Assembly (NCBI GenBank): GCA_947166135.1
Contig: CAMVDB010000022.1
Span: 1-32,376, forward strand
Length of the DNA: 32,376 nucleotides
From: an uncultured Clostridia bacterium
GTDB lineage: Bacteria > Bacillota > Clostridia > Oscillospirales > Acutalibacteraceae
Direction of reading: 5' to 3'
The first letter of the stretch is position 1. Each line of letters opens with the position of its first letter. The translations under genes were made by a program, and so were the position numbers. The notes under the pieces are model-generated. The model saw only the letters and a program-made list of their open reading frames with translations, searched no databases and was not told the DNA's origin. Positions 16,413 to 24,766 of the stretch are shown here, piece by piece.

Positions 16413-17966
16413 ATGGGTACGGAATGGCTGAAGGATTCGGTATTTTACGAGGTATATCCCCAGAGCTTCTACGACAGCAACTCCGACGGCATCGGCGACC
16501 TGCGCGGTATAGCGCTCAAGCTGGATTACATCAGGGAGCTGGGCTGTAATGCACTGTGGATCAACCCAATCTATGACTCTCCCTTCATGGACGCGGGCTA
16601 CGACGTGCGCGATTATAAGAAGATCGCCCCCCGCTACGGTACGGAGGACGACTTCAAGCACCTGCTGGATGAAGCGCACAAGCGCGGCATGAAGATTCTG
16701 CTCGATCTCGTGCCCGGTCACACCAGCGACACCCATGAGTGGTTTCAAGAATCGAAAACCGGCTATCCGAACGAGTATGACAACCGCTACATCTTCACAA
16801 AAAGCGTCTGGGACGCCCCGCCCGAATACCGCCTGATGTGCGGCGTATGCGAGCGCGACGGCAACTATCTGGTCAACTACTTCTCCTCTCAGCCGGCGCT
16901 GAACTACGGCTTTCACGAGGTCAAATACCCCGCGTGGCAGTTCTCCGCCGACTCCCCCGAGGCATGGGACACCGTCGAAGCGCTCAAGGACATCATGCGC
17001 TTCTGGCTCAACAAAGGGATCGACGGCTTCCGCGTCGACATGGCGGATTCGCTGGTGAAGAATGATGACGAAAAGATCTCCACTGCGAGGATCTGGCGCG
17101 ATATCCGCTTGATGATGGATGCGGATTATCCCGACGCGGTACTGGTCTCGGAGTGGAGCGATCCACTGCGCGCCATCGTCAACTCGGGCTTTCACGCCGA
17201 CTTCTACCTCGATCATCAGGGCAACGGCTACAACAGCCTCTTCCGCAAACGCTTCGGCGACGGCGATAACCTCAGCTTCTTTGCCGATCACGCCCACGGC
17301 GACATCGAGGAGTTCCTTGCGGACTACATGCCCGCCTACCTGTGCTCCCACGAGCACGGCTACATCAGCTTCATCACCAACAACCACGATATGCCCCGCG
17401 CACCGTTCTACATGAGCGACGAGATCATACGCCTCACCCACGCCTTCATGATGACGATGCCCGGCGTGCCGTTCGTCTACTACGGCGACGAAATCGGGAT
17501 GATCTACCGCACCGATCTGGTCAGCAAGGAGGGCGGCTTCTCGCGCACCGGCTCGCGTACGCCCATGCAGTGGGATCACACGAAGAACCTCGGCTTCTCC
17601 GACGCTGATGAGGACATGCTCTATCTGCCGGTCGACGACCGTGACGAGGCGCCTACCGTCGAGAGCCAGACGGGTACACAGGGCAGCATCTACGAGAACC
17701 TCAAAGCCCTGATCGCCCTGAGGAAGGAGTTCCCGGAGCTTAGCAACGACAGCGAGTTCGAGATCGTCTACGCGAAAAGCCACGGCTACCCCTTCGCATA
17801 CCGCCGCGGCAGCTTCGTCGCCTTCGTCAACCCCTCGGACGACGACCGCACGATCGAATACCGCATGGACGGCGCAGAGATCGCCTACATCATCGGCGGC
17901 TGGTCGGCGGATGAAAACACCGTCACGGTCAACGCAAGAAGCTTCCTGCTGATCAGACACAGCTGA
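16413..17966 (+). CDS. GH13 alpha-glucosidase/alpha-amylase family enzyme
   Basis: The 517-residue protein is a cytoplasmic (no signal peptide) glycoside hydrolase family 13 enzyme acting on alpha-glucosidic bonds, most like oligo-1,6-glucosidases and related exo-acting members. It begins with the typical VFYEVYPQSFYDSNSDGIGDL. The catalytic residues are present: nucleophile Asp209 in GFRVDMAD, acid/base Glu247 in VSEWSD, and transition-state Asp326 in NNHDMPR. Conserved region I reads DLVPGHTSD, with Gly where most members have Asn. Length is normal and a beta-sandwich C-domain is present. GGAGG lies just upstream of the start. It is a single-gene unit with its own promoter, ended by a hairpin in the following repeat. 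Substrate specificity cannot be set from the sequence; alpha-glucosidase, oligoglucosidase or a transglycosylase are all possible. Confidence 0.88.
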   Translation: MGTEWLKDSVFYEVYPQSFYDSNSDGIGDLRGIALKLDYIRELGCNALWINPIYDSPFMDAGYDVRDYKKIAPRYGTEDDFKHLLDEAHKRGMKILLDLVPGHTSDTHEWFQESKTGYPNEYDNRYIFTKSVWDAPPEYRLMCGVCERDGNYLVNYFSSQPALNYGFHEVKYPAWQFSADSPEAWDTVEALKDIMRFWLNKGIDGFRVDMADSLVKNDDEKISTARIWRDIRLMMDADYPDAVLVSEWSDPLRAIVNSGFHADFYLDHQGNGYNSLFRKRFGDGDNLSFFADHAHGDIEEFLADYMPAYLCSHEHGYISFITNNHDMPRAPFYMSDEIIRLTHAFMMTMPGVPFVYYGDEIGMIYRTDLVSKEGGFSRTGSRTPMQWDHTKNLGFSDADEDMLYLPVDDRDEAPTVESQTGTQGSIYENLKALIALRKEFPELSNDSEFEIVYAKSHGYPFAYRRGSFVAFVNPSDDDRTIEYRMDGAEIAYIIGGWSADENTVTVNARSFLLIRHS

Positions 17967-18007
17967 AGAGTTAGAAATGAGGAGTTAGGAATGAATGGCG
18001 GGCAAAA

Positions 18008-18145
18008 CCCGCACCCAATTGATAATACGTTTGATATAACAATAACGTCTGCGACCCGATACAGAGTCACAGACGTTTCTTCATGCAGTAGTTATACTAA
18101 TCCAAAAGCCGTCAGGCTTTCCCAAAATTCCTCATTCCTCATTCA
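18008..18145 (+). repeat. Intergenic repeat, copy 1 (carries terminator hairpin)
   Basis: This stretch between GH13 and spoIIE matches the reverse complement of 20662-20796 over nearly its whole length, by eye well above 80 percent. The core is a 12-bp stem (AACGTCTGCGAC at 18044-18055 with 18066-18077, one mismatch) and a 10-nt loop, probably a bidirectional terminator for the convergent GH13 and spoIIE genes. Shared outer parts include AAAAGCCGTCAGGCTTTCC and CCTCATTCCTC. Similarity may begin as early as about 17970. Confidence 0.8.
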
Positions 18146-18146
18146 T

Positions 18147-20471
18147 TTACGCGTTTTCCACTACGCGCATGGCGACAGCGGTGATATCGTCGTCGTGGGC
18201 GTTCTCGCGGCGGCGGCGGGCTTCCTCGACGATATGCCGCGCGAGTTCCTCGGCGGAACCCCGGTGCCACGAGTCGATCAGTTCGACGATCCAGTCGACC
18301 GCGCCGACCATCACGCCGTCGGAGACCATCACGATCCAGTCGTCGGCACTGAGGACGAGGTCGTCCGTGACGAACCGCGCCTCGTTGAGGATCCCGAGAG
18401 GCAGAGAGGGCATGTCCTTTTGCAAAATGTTCCCCGAGCGGCGAACGAAGGTCGTGCATGCGCCCGCCTTCATCAGCCTGACCCTGCCCGTGAAGCAGTT
18501 GAAGTCGATAAGGTCGAGGGTCGCGAGGCTCTCCTCCTCGCTCTTGATCATCAGCGAGGAATTGACCACAGCTAGCGAGCAATCATAGCTCAGCCCCGCC
18601 TTGCAGAGCTTACTCATGATGCTGACCGCCATGTTGGAGTCTACAGCGGCTCTGCCGCCCGAGCCCATACCGTCCGAGATCATCGCCACGGTGCTGCCCG
18701 CGCCGTTTGAGAAATAGTTCAGGCAGTCGCCGCACAGCTCGCCGTTGTCGCAGACATGCTGGGATGAACCGATCTCGAGGTCATAGAGCGGCAGCTCACA
18801 CATCACCGCCCGCGCTCTGTCGCCCTCGAAGCTCAGCGAGGGCTGTTCAAAGTATCGCCCGCAGGCTTTGCCGACCTCACGGCATAACTGCTGTTGAGAC
18901 AGCGCCGTCTTGCGCCCGACGGCGAGCTCCAGCTCCACCGTCATCCCGCCCACGGTACCCGTCCGGCAGGAGCAGTCCACCACGGTCATCCCCGCGACGG
19001 ATAACGCCTCGATCACACGCTCGGAGCAGGCGGTATCGTAGCCCTCCGCCTCGTCGAACTCGGTCGCAAGGTCATGAAGGATGTCGCTCAGCCCCGCAAA
19101 CTGACCCGCGATCACGCTGCGCACCTGGGTGATCCTGTGCCGCGCCGCCTCGAGCTGACGGTACTCCCGATAACTCCGCGTGATACTGCGCGCAAGCTCG
19201 CCCGACTTACAGCAGCGCTTGAGAAAACGATCCTCGATATCGCCCGCCCCGACCGCCGCGTTCTCCTTCAAGAGCTCCGTCAGGCGGTGGAAGTCATCGA
19301 GGGTCATGTCGCGCTGCTTCTCCCAGCAATAGACGCGCAAACCGCAGCCGCGGCAGGTATCCTCGGCGGCGTGCTCATAGATCCAGTCGGCATTCGGTTC
19401 ATACAGTCGCGAAAGCTTGTCCGACACCGCCGTCACGCAGGAGCTGACGTTCTCCAGAGCGCCCGCGCAGTGGTCGAGGCGCATGGTCACGTTGCGCCGT
19501 ACCGCCTCCTGCGAGACCGCAGCGCTGTCGTCGGTGAAGATTACGGAGAGAAAGTTGCCCGCGTTCTTAGGGATCAGAAGGAACACGACGGAGGCGATAG
19601 CGGTCTCCAGCGCGATACTCGCCACCATCCCCTGCTCGGGAGAGGCGACCGCGAACATCGTATTGCATACGAGCGCCGAGAACACGACGGCGACCTTGCC
19701 CATCGGGGCAAGGAGACCGCCGATCAGCCCCGTCAGCGCATATCCTGCCGCGAGGAACAGCCGACCGTCATCCGACAAAGCAAACACCGCGCCCGTCGCC
19801 ACACCCGCGATGCTCCCGCCCTTGACAGAACCGTAACGCGCGAACAGCAGTACCGCCAGCACGGCGAGCAAGCGCCCGACCGACACCGTGCCGATCAAGA
19901 GCGGCGACAGCGACAACAGCAGGATGCATCCCGTCATCGACAGGCACGCGAGCTCCTGCTGAGAGAAGCCCGACAGCGCCCGCCGCGACTCAAACATCCG
20001 CGCCGTACGGCTCATGAAGTAAGCGCCCGCAGCGGCGATCAGCGCCTCGATCACGCACTCGTACACCTCGGACAGCTCCGACTGATTCGAGAAGGTCAGC
20101 GCGATCCCCGTCGCAAAGATCGGGATAAACGCTACGGCGGCAGGATACAGACGACTCTCGGAGACCTTCTTCAGCTCGTGGAACACCCAGCGAATCGCGC
20201 CGACAGCGATCACCACCGCGATATAACGGAAAGAGGACAGCGGAGAAGAGAAGAGGTAGCTCAGCGCCGCGCCCAGCATACCCGACGGCAGATAGCGAAA
20301 CGGCAATGCCGCCGTAAACGACGCGCCGAAGGGCGACAGCTCCCCCAGCGTTGCGCCGCGCGAGATCACCGCTCCCGCGATGAAATAGCTCACGTGCAGT
20401 GCCGCTTCACGCGCCACCCGCCGCACGCCTCGGTCGGAGGCGTCCTTATGTACGGCTTGTACAACAGACAT
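18147..20471 (-). CDS. spoIIE: Stage II sporulation protein E (PP2C phosphatase)
   Basis: SpoIIE sits in the asymmetric septum and dephosphorylates the anti-anti-sigma factor SpoIIAA, which releases sigma-F in the forespore. The 774-residue protein has an N-terminal membrane domain with about ten hydrophobic segments (to about residue 310), a cysteine-containing central region (CRGCGLRVYCW), and a C-terminal PP2C phosphatase domain with the metal-binding signatures ISDGMGSG (about 598-605), MVSDGV (about 714) and HDDDITAVAMRV near the end. Order and length match the family (827 residues in B. subtilis). AAAGGA precedes the ATG. It is monocistronic and bracketed by inverted intergenic repeats. 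No sigma-H-type promoter could be recognised. Its presence implies that the organism is a spore-former or descends from one. Confidence 0.93.
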   Translation of the reverse strand: MSVVQAVHKDASDRGVRRVAREAALHVSYFIAGAVISRGATLGELSPFGASFTAALPFRYLPSGMLGAALSYLFSSPLSSFRYIAVVIAVGAIRWVFHELKKVSESRLYPAAVAFIPIFATGIALTFSNQSELSEVYECVIEALIAAAGAYFMSRTARMFESRRALSGFSQQELACLSMTGCILLLSLSPLLIGTVSVGRLLAVLAVLLFARYGSVKGGSIAGVATGAVFALSDDGRLFLAAGYALTGLIGGLLAPMGKVAVVFSALVCNTMFAVASPEQGMVASIALETAIASVVFLLIPKNAGNFLSVIFTDDSAAVSQEAVRRNVTMRLDHCAGALENVSSCVTAVSDKLSRLYEPNADWIYEHAAEDTCRGCGLRVYCWEKQRDMTLDDFHRLTELLKENAAVGAGDIEDRFLKRCCKSGELARSITRSYREYRQLEAARHRITQVRSVIAGQFAGLSDILHDLATEFDEAEGYDTACSERVIEALSVAGMTVVDCSCRTGTVGGMTVELELAVGRKTALSQQQLCREVGKACGRYFEQPSLSFEGDRARAVMCELPLYDLEIGSSQHVCDNGELCGDCLNYFSNGAGSTVAMISDGMGSGGRAAVDSNMAVSIMSKLCKAGLSYDCSLAVVNSSLMIKSEEESLATLDLIDFNCFTGRVRLMKAGACTTFVRRSGNILQKDMPSLPLGILNEARFVTDDLVLSADDWIVMVSDGVMVGAVDWIVELIDSWHRGSAEELARHIVEEARRRRENAHDDDITAVAMRVVENA

Positions 20472-20661
20472 AACAACATTCCTTTCGGTTCTGATACAGT
20501 TTGAGGATTTACTATCAGTATAACGGATAGGGACATGCCGTTTTGTCGCCGTGTGGCGGTCAGTTTAGGGAATGTTTTCGCGCTTTGAGCAGAGCGCAAG
20601 GGGAATCCAGTGAAGAGAGAAGAACGAAATAGTTTAATGAGGAATCGTTATAAATTAGGAA
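20472..20661. other. Upstream region of spoIIE
   Basis: About 190 bp hold the presumed spoIIE promoter. On the minus strand TTATACT (near 20517-20523) could be a -10 element, but no matching -35 at normal spacing is visible. No gene is apparent. Confidence 0.3.
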
Positions 20662-20796
20662 CGAGGAATGAGGAATTATCGGAAAGCCTGACGGCTTTTG
20701 AATTTCAATAAATGACTGCATAAAGAAACGTCTGCGACTCCGTATCGGGTCGCAGACGTTGTTGTTATTTCAAACGTATTATAAATCGGGTGCGGG
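20662..20796 (-). repeat. Intergenic repeat, copy 2, inverted
   Basis: This is the inverted counterpart of 18008-18145. Its hairpin is perfect (AACGTCTGCGAC at 20727-20738 with 20749-20760, 10-nt loop). It lies downstream of the FAD oxidoreductase gene and may act as its terminator, just as copy 1 lies downstream of GH13. Confidence 0.8.
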
Positions 20797-20880
20797 GGAT
20801 TCCCCCTAAGGGGAGGTGTCGCAAAGCGACAGAGGGGAGCTGTCTCTGGCTGAGGAATCCCGCCCTTCATTCCTAATTCT
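20797..20880. repeat. Second palindromic repeat adjoining copy 2
   Basis: The block has nested palindromes (CCCCTAAGGGG near 20804-20814, GTCGC-AAA-GCGAC at 20818-20830) and ends in TTCATTCCTAATTC. That ending matches, in reverse complement, the GAGTTAGGAATGAATGGCGGG next to copy 1. It appears inserted within an outer part of the larger repeat in copy 2 only. Confidence 0.5.
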
Positions 20881-20884
20881 TTAC

Positions 20885-22324
20885 TCACCTCAGGCTCTCT
20901 ACGGCGTGCTTTCCGCTGAGGGCGGCGATGGGCAGTCCGCCGGGCGGCTGGAGCCACTGACCCGCCAAGCGCACGTTATCGAGCCCTCTGATCTCGTTGC
21001 CCTGTTCACGGGGAAGGTACTTCGAGGGCAGGACAAAGCTCATGAACGAGCCGATCTGGGAGCCGACATAGCGGCGGTAGGACGCGGGCGTCCATGTATC
21101 GAGCAGAGTCAGCCTCCCGCTGAGCGCGGGATACTGCTTGATCAGCAGTTCTTCGATGATCGCCGCGGTATCGTTCTTGAACGCCGTATATTTCTCGCGA
21201 TCCTTCGCGCGGGCTCGGATCAGGGCGCGGGAGGTCTTCTCTCCGCAGTAGACCATCACCTGCAAGAGCGACTTTCCCTCGGGGGCATAACCCTGCTCGT
21301 GGGAATCGTTACGAACGAGCAGATACTTCGCGTGCATCTTCTTCTGATACTCCACGGGGATATAAAGGGTCACATCGCCGTCAAAGGGCAGTTGCTCGGA
21401 TTCGACGCCGAACGCGCAGTGATAGGCGGAGAAACGCCTGAGCTTACGGTATCTCTCACGCAGCATTTGAGGCATCTTGACGTCCGTCAAGGCGCCGAAG
21501 ATCCGCGCGGGGTCGACCGTGAGGATGAAGCTGTCGGCAAAGAGGATATCGCCGTCCGCGAAGGTAACGGATACAGCCCTGCGGCGCTCTGTATTCAGTC
21601 GGGCGGCCTTCTTACCCGTCAGAAGGGTACCGCCGAGGGAGGTGAAGCGCCCGATCAGCCGCTGCGCCATTTGTTCCGACCCTCCGTACGGCAGATCGGC
21701 GCTGTCGCCGCAGTAGTTCGCGATCACATAGAGCAATCCCAACACGCCGAAGTTCTCAGGCAGGAACGACATAAAGAAATGGCGCAGGGTCGGGTTCTTG
21801 AAGCGACGGCTCAGCTCGCTGAGCGACAGGAGGTAATACTTGATCAGGTTCGGGACGGAGGACACGAGCTGTCCGAGCGGGATCTCCTCGTCGTGATCCT
21901 TACCCGCGATCCCCAAAACGCCTTGGAGTGCCTTGACCGCCTTGATAAAGGCCGTGATCTCCTTGCCGTCATCGGGAGAGAGCGCGAGCATAGAGGCGTA
22001 CAGCGCGTCGATATCTCGGTCGAGCGCCATCCGACCCTTGCCGTTGACAAAGGTGTACAGCGCCGGTCGGCGGTAGATCTCGCCGTCAGCACCCGTCAGC
22101 ACGCCGAGGTCGCGCCACAGCTCATACAGGTCGGTATGCGGGTTGGTACCGGTCAGCCAGTGGATGCAGTTGTCGATATGGTAGCCGCCGCGCTCCCACG
22201 CAGTCAGGCAGCCTCCTGCGATCGCATGCTGTTCACAGACGGTCGCGTGGAAACCGCTCAGCTGGGCACAGATCCCCGCCGAGAGCCCCGCGACGCCGCC
22301 GCCGATGATCAATACTTCTTTCAT
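20885..22324 (-). CDS. CrtI/retinol saturase-like FAD oxidoreductase
   Basis: The 479-residue flavoprotein belongs to the phytoene desaturase-like group of amine-oxidase-fold enzymes. The N-terminus MKEVLIIGGGVAGLSAG is a Rossmann dinucleotide-binding motif (GGGVAG at 8-13, ribose-binding Glu31), followed by AGGCLTAWERGGYHID, typical of the CrtI/retinol saturase branch. A C-terminal FAD segment (LAGQWLQPPGGLPIAALSGKHA) completes the fold. GGAGGCG lies upstream of the ATG. No carotenoid synthesis genes are nearby, and many gut Clostridia carry such a stand-alone gene, so a carotenoid role is not supported; reduction or desaturation of another isoprenoid or lipid is possible. It stands alone on the minus strand between the dockerin gene and the repeat. 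Confidence 0.82.
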   Translation of the reverse strand: MKEVLIIGGGVAGLSAGICAQLSGFHATVCEQHAIAGGCLTAWERGGYHIDNCIHWLTGTNPHTDLYELWRDLGVLTGADGEIYRRPALYTFVNGKGRMALDRDIDALYASMLALSPDDGKEITAFIKAVKALQGVLGIAGKDHDEEIPLGQLVSSVPNLIKYYLLSLSELSRRFKNPTLRHFFMSFLPENFGVLGLLYVIANYCGDSADLPYGGSEQMAQRLIGRFTSLGGTLLTGKKAARLNTERRRAVSVTFADGDILFADSFILTVDPARIFGALTDVKMPQMLRERYRKLRRFSAYHCAFGVESEQLPFDGDVTLYIPVEYQKKMHAKYLLVRNDSHEQGYAPEGKSLLQVMVYCGEKTSRALIRARAKDREKYTAFKNDTAAIIEELLIKQYPALSGRLTLLDTWTPASYRRYVGSQIGSFMSFVLPSKYLPREQGNEIRGLDNVRLAGQWLQPPGGLPIAALSGKHAVESLR

Positions 22325-22394
22325 AAGCGCCTCCGTGTCGTATATCTACTACCAATCATACCGTTATCCCGCCGTTTTGTCAATCATCGGATCA

Positions 22395-22432
22395 CAGAAA
22401 AACTCCCCGCAGGGCGATAACCCTGCAGGGAG
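22395..22432 (-). terminator. Terminator of the dockerin gene
   Basis: On the minus strand a 12-bp stem (22432-22421 with 22414-22403, one G-T pair) with a 6-nt loop is followed by TTTTTCTG. It begins 16 bp after the dockerin stop codon. Confidence 0.85.
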
Positions 22433-22447
22433 ATTGAAAGTGAAGCT

Positions 22448-23443
22448 TTAAGCAATAAAGTCGTTGCAGTATTCGAGCTGAGTCACGTCGCTGAGGTTAC
22501 CGTCGGCGTCCTTCGCCTGAACGCACATGAGATAATCCCCACCGGAATCCAGAAGCATATCGTGATCCATCACGATCTCGGTATCCGCAGAGAAATCGCG
22601 GTACAGATAGGCGCAGCCTTCGCTGTCGTAAAGGAGTCGCCATTGTGTGTCACCGGAACAAGAAACGTAACGCTCGAAATTCGCGATATCCTCATCATTC
22701 AGTCCGGTCTTCGGCATCCCGTACATAGTTTCGCCACGATAGACACTGACCGCGAAGGTATAGGGCACGGTACCGCCCATTGCCTCGACCAGCAGGGTCG
22801 GTGTAAAAACGTTATACTGTTCCCTGAATCGCACGGACTTCATGCTCAGCTGATCGTAAGGATAATCCTCGACCACACGATAACTCCAGATATGATCCTC
22901 ATGGAAGAAGCCCTGCCGGTTGTAGGCTTTGACGCTGATCGTGTACGAACCGGCACTGTCGAAGGTATAGGTCAGGGTGTTCTGCTCCGAGCGCGGCTGA
23001 ACGAGCTCGCCGTCGATATAGAAGGCGTAGGTACTGTCCGCCGCCTCGCTTTCGTACATCTCAGCGGTGAAGGTCACCTGTGTACCTGCCGCCGCCTTAC
23101 CGGAGTCAAACGACGGATAAAAGCTCTTGAGCGTGAACCAGTATTCCGCAATGCCGCCGACGCTCTCGGGAGTCGGTATGTGGGAGAGATCGCGCTGCAG
23201 CCATGTCACATCAACCTCGGACACTTCGCCGTCGTGGTCATAATCCGCCATCGGGAGCGAATGTTCGTCCAGCTCTATAATACGCGCCAGATGTCGCTGG
23301 ATCAGGGTCACGTCGATACTGTCGACCGTACTATCCCAGTTGACGTCGCCGCAGAAGTAGGGCGCCGGTACGGCATGGGCACTCAGTACACCAAGGCCTG
23401 CGCAGATCGCGCAGACCAGAATCAAAGCAATCATCTTTTTCAT
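22448..23443 (-). CDS. Secreted protein with N-terminal type I dockerin
   Basis: The 331-residue product has a signal peptide (MKKMIALILV..., likely cut after SAHA at 24) and then at once a type I dockerin (about 32-88). Two calcium-loop F-hand repeats are visible: GDVNWDSTVDSIDVTLIQRH and ADYDHDGEVSEVDVTWLQRD. Dockerins bind cohesins on scaffoldins or cell-surface proteins. About 100-190 resembles an Ig/PKD-like beta-sandwich (GSYTISVKAYN), and about 200-331 is another beta-rich region. No glycosidase motif is seen. Dockerins are usually C-terminal, so the N-terminal place is less common. GGAG precedes the ATG, and TATAAT at 23480-23475 on the minus strand may be the -10 box. The function is probably adhesion or cell-surface assembly, inferred from architecture only. 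Confidence 0.82.
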   Translation of the reverse strand: MKKMIALILVCAICAGLGVLSAHAVPAPYFCGDVNWDSTVDSIDVTLIQRHLARIIELDEHSLPMADYDHDGEVSEVDVTWLQRDLSHIPTPESVGGIAEYWFTLKSFYPSFDSGKAAAGTQVTFTAEMYESEAADSTYAFYIDGELVQPRSEQNTLTYTFDSAGSYTISVKAYNRQGFFHEDHIWSYRVVEDYPYDQLSMKSVRFREQYNVFTPTLLVEAMGGTVPYTFAVSVYRGETMYGMPKTGLNDEDIANFERYVSCSGDTQWRLLYDSEGCAYLYRDFSADTEIVMDHDMLLDSGGDYLMCVQAKDADGNLSDVTQLEYCNDFIA

Positions 23444-23585
23444 GACAAAATCTCCAAAAGATATTTTATTTTTAATTATACTATAGAAAAAAACAAGTCC
23501 TACTGAAAAAAAGCTCGTGTAAAAAAGGGCGCTCGTATTTGTGAAAGCTGCTTCATCCGATGCGCTGATAATCGAATAGTAAACG

Positions 23586-23617
23586 CTAAAAACTCAGGCT
23601 TGTGCTTGACAAGCCTG
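23586..23617 (-). terminator. Terminator of the arginine operon
   Basis: Reading the minus strand after argF, CAGGCTTGT (23617-23609) and ACAAGCCTG (23603-23595) form a perfect 9-bp stem, followed by AGTTTTTAG. It lies 14 bp past the argF stop and ends the operon. Confidence 0.8.
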
Positions 23618-23630
23618 CGTATCTAACCAA

Positions 23631-24617
23631 TTATGCCTGCGTTGCGGCGATGACCGCCTTGATGGTGTGCATGCGGTTCTCAGCCTCGTCAAAGACGATG
23701 GACCGATCACTCTCAAAGACCTCGTCGGTGACCTCCATACAGTCGATACCGAAGCGGTCATGGATCTGCTTACCGATCGTGGTATTCAGATCATGGAAAG
23801 CGGGCAGACAGTGCATGAAGCGGCACTGCGCGCCGGCGTTATCCATCAGCGCCTTGTTCACCTGATAGGGGCTGAGATCGCGGATGCGCTCCTCCCAGAC
23901 TTCATCCGGCTCTCCCATGCTGACCCATACGTCGGTGTAGATCACGTCGGCGCCCTTGGTGGCAACCATGGGATCCTCGATGAACTCAAGGGTCGCGCCG
24001 GTCTCTTCGGCGACAGCCTGACACTGCGCGACGAGCTCCGCGTCGGGGAAATACTTCTTCGGCGCACAGGCGACAAAGTGCATCCCCATCTTGGCACAGC
24101 CGACCATCAGGGAGTTGCCCATATTATAGCGCGCGTCGCCCATATAAACGAGCTTCTTACCCTCTAAGGAGCCGAAATGCTCGCGGATAGTGAGAAAATC
24201 GGCGAGGATCTGGGTCGGGTGGAACTCGTTGGTCAAGCCGTTATACACGGGAACGCCCGCGTACTTCGCGAGCTCCTCTACGATCTGCTGACCGTAGCCG
24301 CGGTACTCGATACCGTCGTACATTCTGCCGAGCACACGCGCGGTATCGGCGATACTCTCCTTCTTACCGATCTGGGAGCCGGAGGGGTCGAGGTAGGTCG
24401 GATGCATACCGAGATCGGCAGCGGCTACCTCGAACGCACAGCGGGTGCGGGTAGAGGTCTTTTCAAAGATCAGAGCGATGCTCTTGCCCTCGCACATACG
24501 GTGCGGTATACCCGCCTTCTTCTTCGCCTTCAAATCGGCGGCGAGGTCGAGCAGCCCCGCGATCTCGTCGGGGGTAAAGTCCAGCAGCTTTAAGAAATGC
24601 TTGTTTTTCAGGTTCAT
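23631..24617 (-). CDS. argF: Ornithine carbamoyltransferase
   Basis: ArgF joins carbamoyl phosphate and ornithine to give citrulline. The 328-residue protein has the carbamoyl-phosphate motif STRTR at 55-59, HPTQ at 133-136 and the ornithine-loop HCLP at 269-272, all normal for the family. GGTGGTGA precedes the ATG. It is the last gene of the operon, after a 149-bp gap from argD that is filled largely by a heptamer repeat, and it is closed by a terminator. A catabolic role (arcB) would fit the sequence, but placement with the biosynthetic genes and absence of arcA/arcC make ArgF the better call. Carbamoyl phosphate must come from carAB elsewhere. Confidence 0.95.
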   Translation of the reverse strand: MNLKNKHFLKLLDFTPDEIAGLLDLAADLKAKKKAGIPHRMCEGKSIALIFEKTSTRTRCAFEVAAADLGMHPTYLDPSGSQIGKKESIADTARVLGRMYDGIEYRGYGQQIVEELAKYAGVPVYNGLTNEFHPTQILADFLTIREHFGSLEGKKLVYMGDARYNMGNSLMVGCAKMGMHFVACAPKKYFPDAELVAQCQAVAEETGATLEFIEDPMVATKGADVIYTDVWVSMGEPDEVWEERIRDLSPYQVNKALMDNAGAQCRFMHCLPAFHDLNTTIGKQIHDRFGIDCMEVTDEVFESDRSIVFDEAENRMHTIKAVIAATQA

Positions 24618-24640
24618 ACTATCACCACCAAATTATTGTA

Positions 24641-24717
24641 GCTTAAAGCTTAAAGCTTAAAGCTCAAAACTTAAAGCTCAAAACTTAAAGCTTAAAACCC
24701 AAAGCTTAAAGTTAGAA
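24641..24717. repeat. Heptanucleotide tandem repeat (GCTTAAA)
   Basis: About ten consecutive 7-bp units of consensus GCTTAAA fill 24641-24710, with variants GCTCAAA, ACTTAAA and ACCCAAA and a degraded unit at 24711-24717. The array lies between argD and argF, ending 23 bp before the argF start codon on the minus strand. Confidence 0.9.
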
Positions 24718-24766
24718 ATAATAAAACAATGTGTATATAAAGCTTTCATCATCAGCGCTTTCGGCT

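Noticed and set aside
16350..17960. 536-codon open frame antisense to the GH13 gene
   Set aside because: GC-rich codon bias of GH13 creates long open antisense frames; no motif or start signal supports it.
19074..20504. 476-codon frame antisense to spoIIE
   Set aside because: Extremely rich in Arg, His and Gln and fully overlapped by the well-supported spoIIE.
20816..22420. 534-codon frame antisense to the FAD oxidoreductase
   Set aside because: Opposite-strand shadow of a gene with clear Rossmann motifs; no start signal.
24641..24717. CRISPR array
   Set aside because: The unit is a contiguous 7-bp tandem repeat with no spacers and no cas genes nearby.
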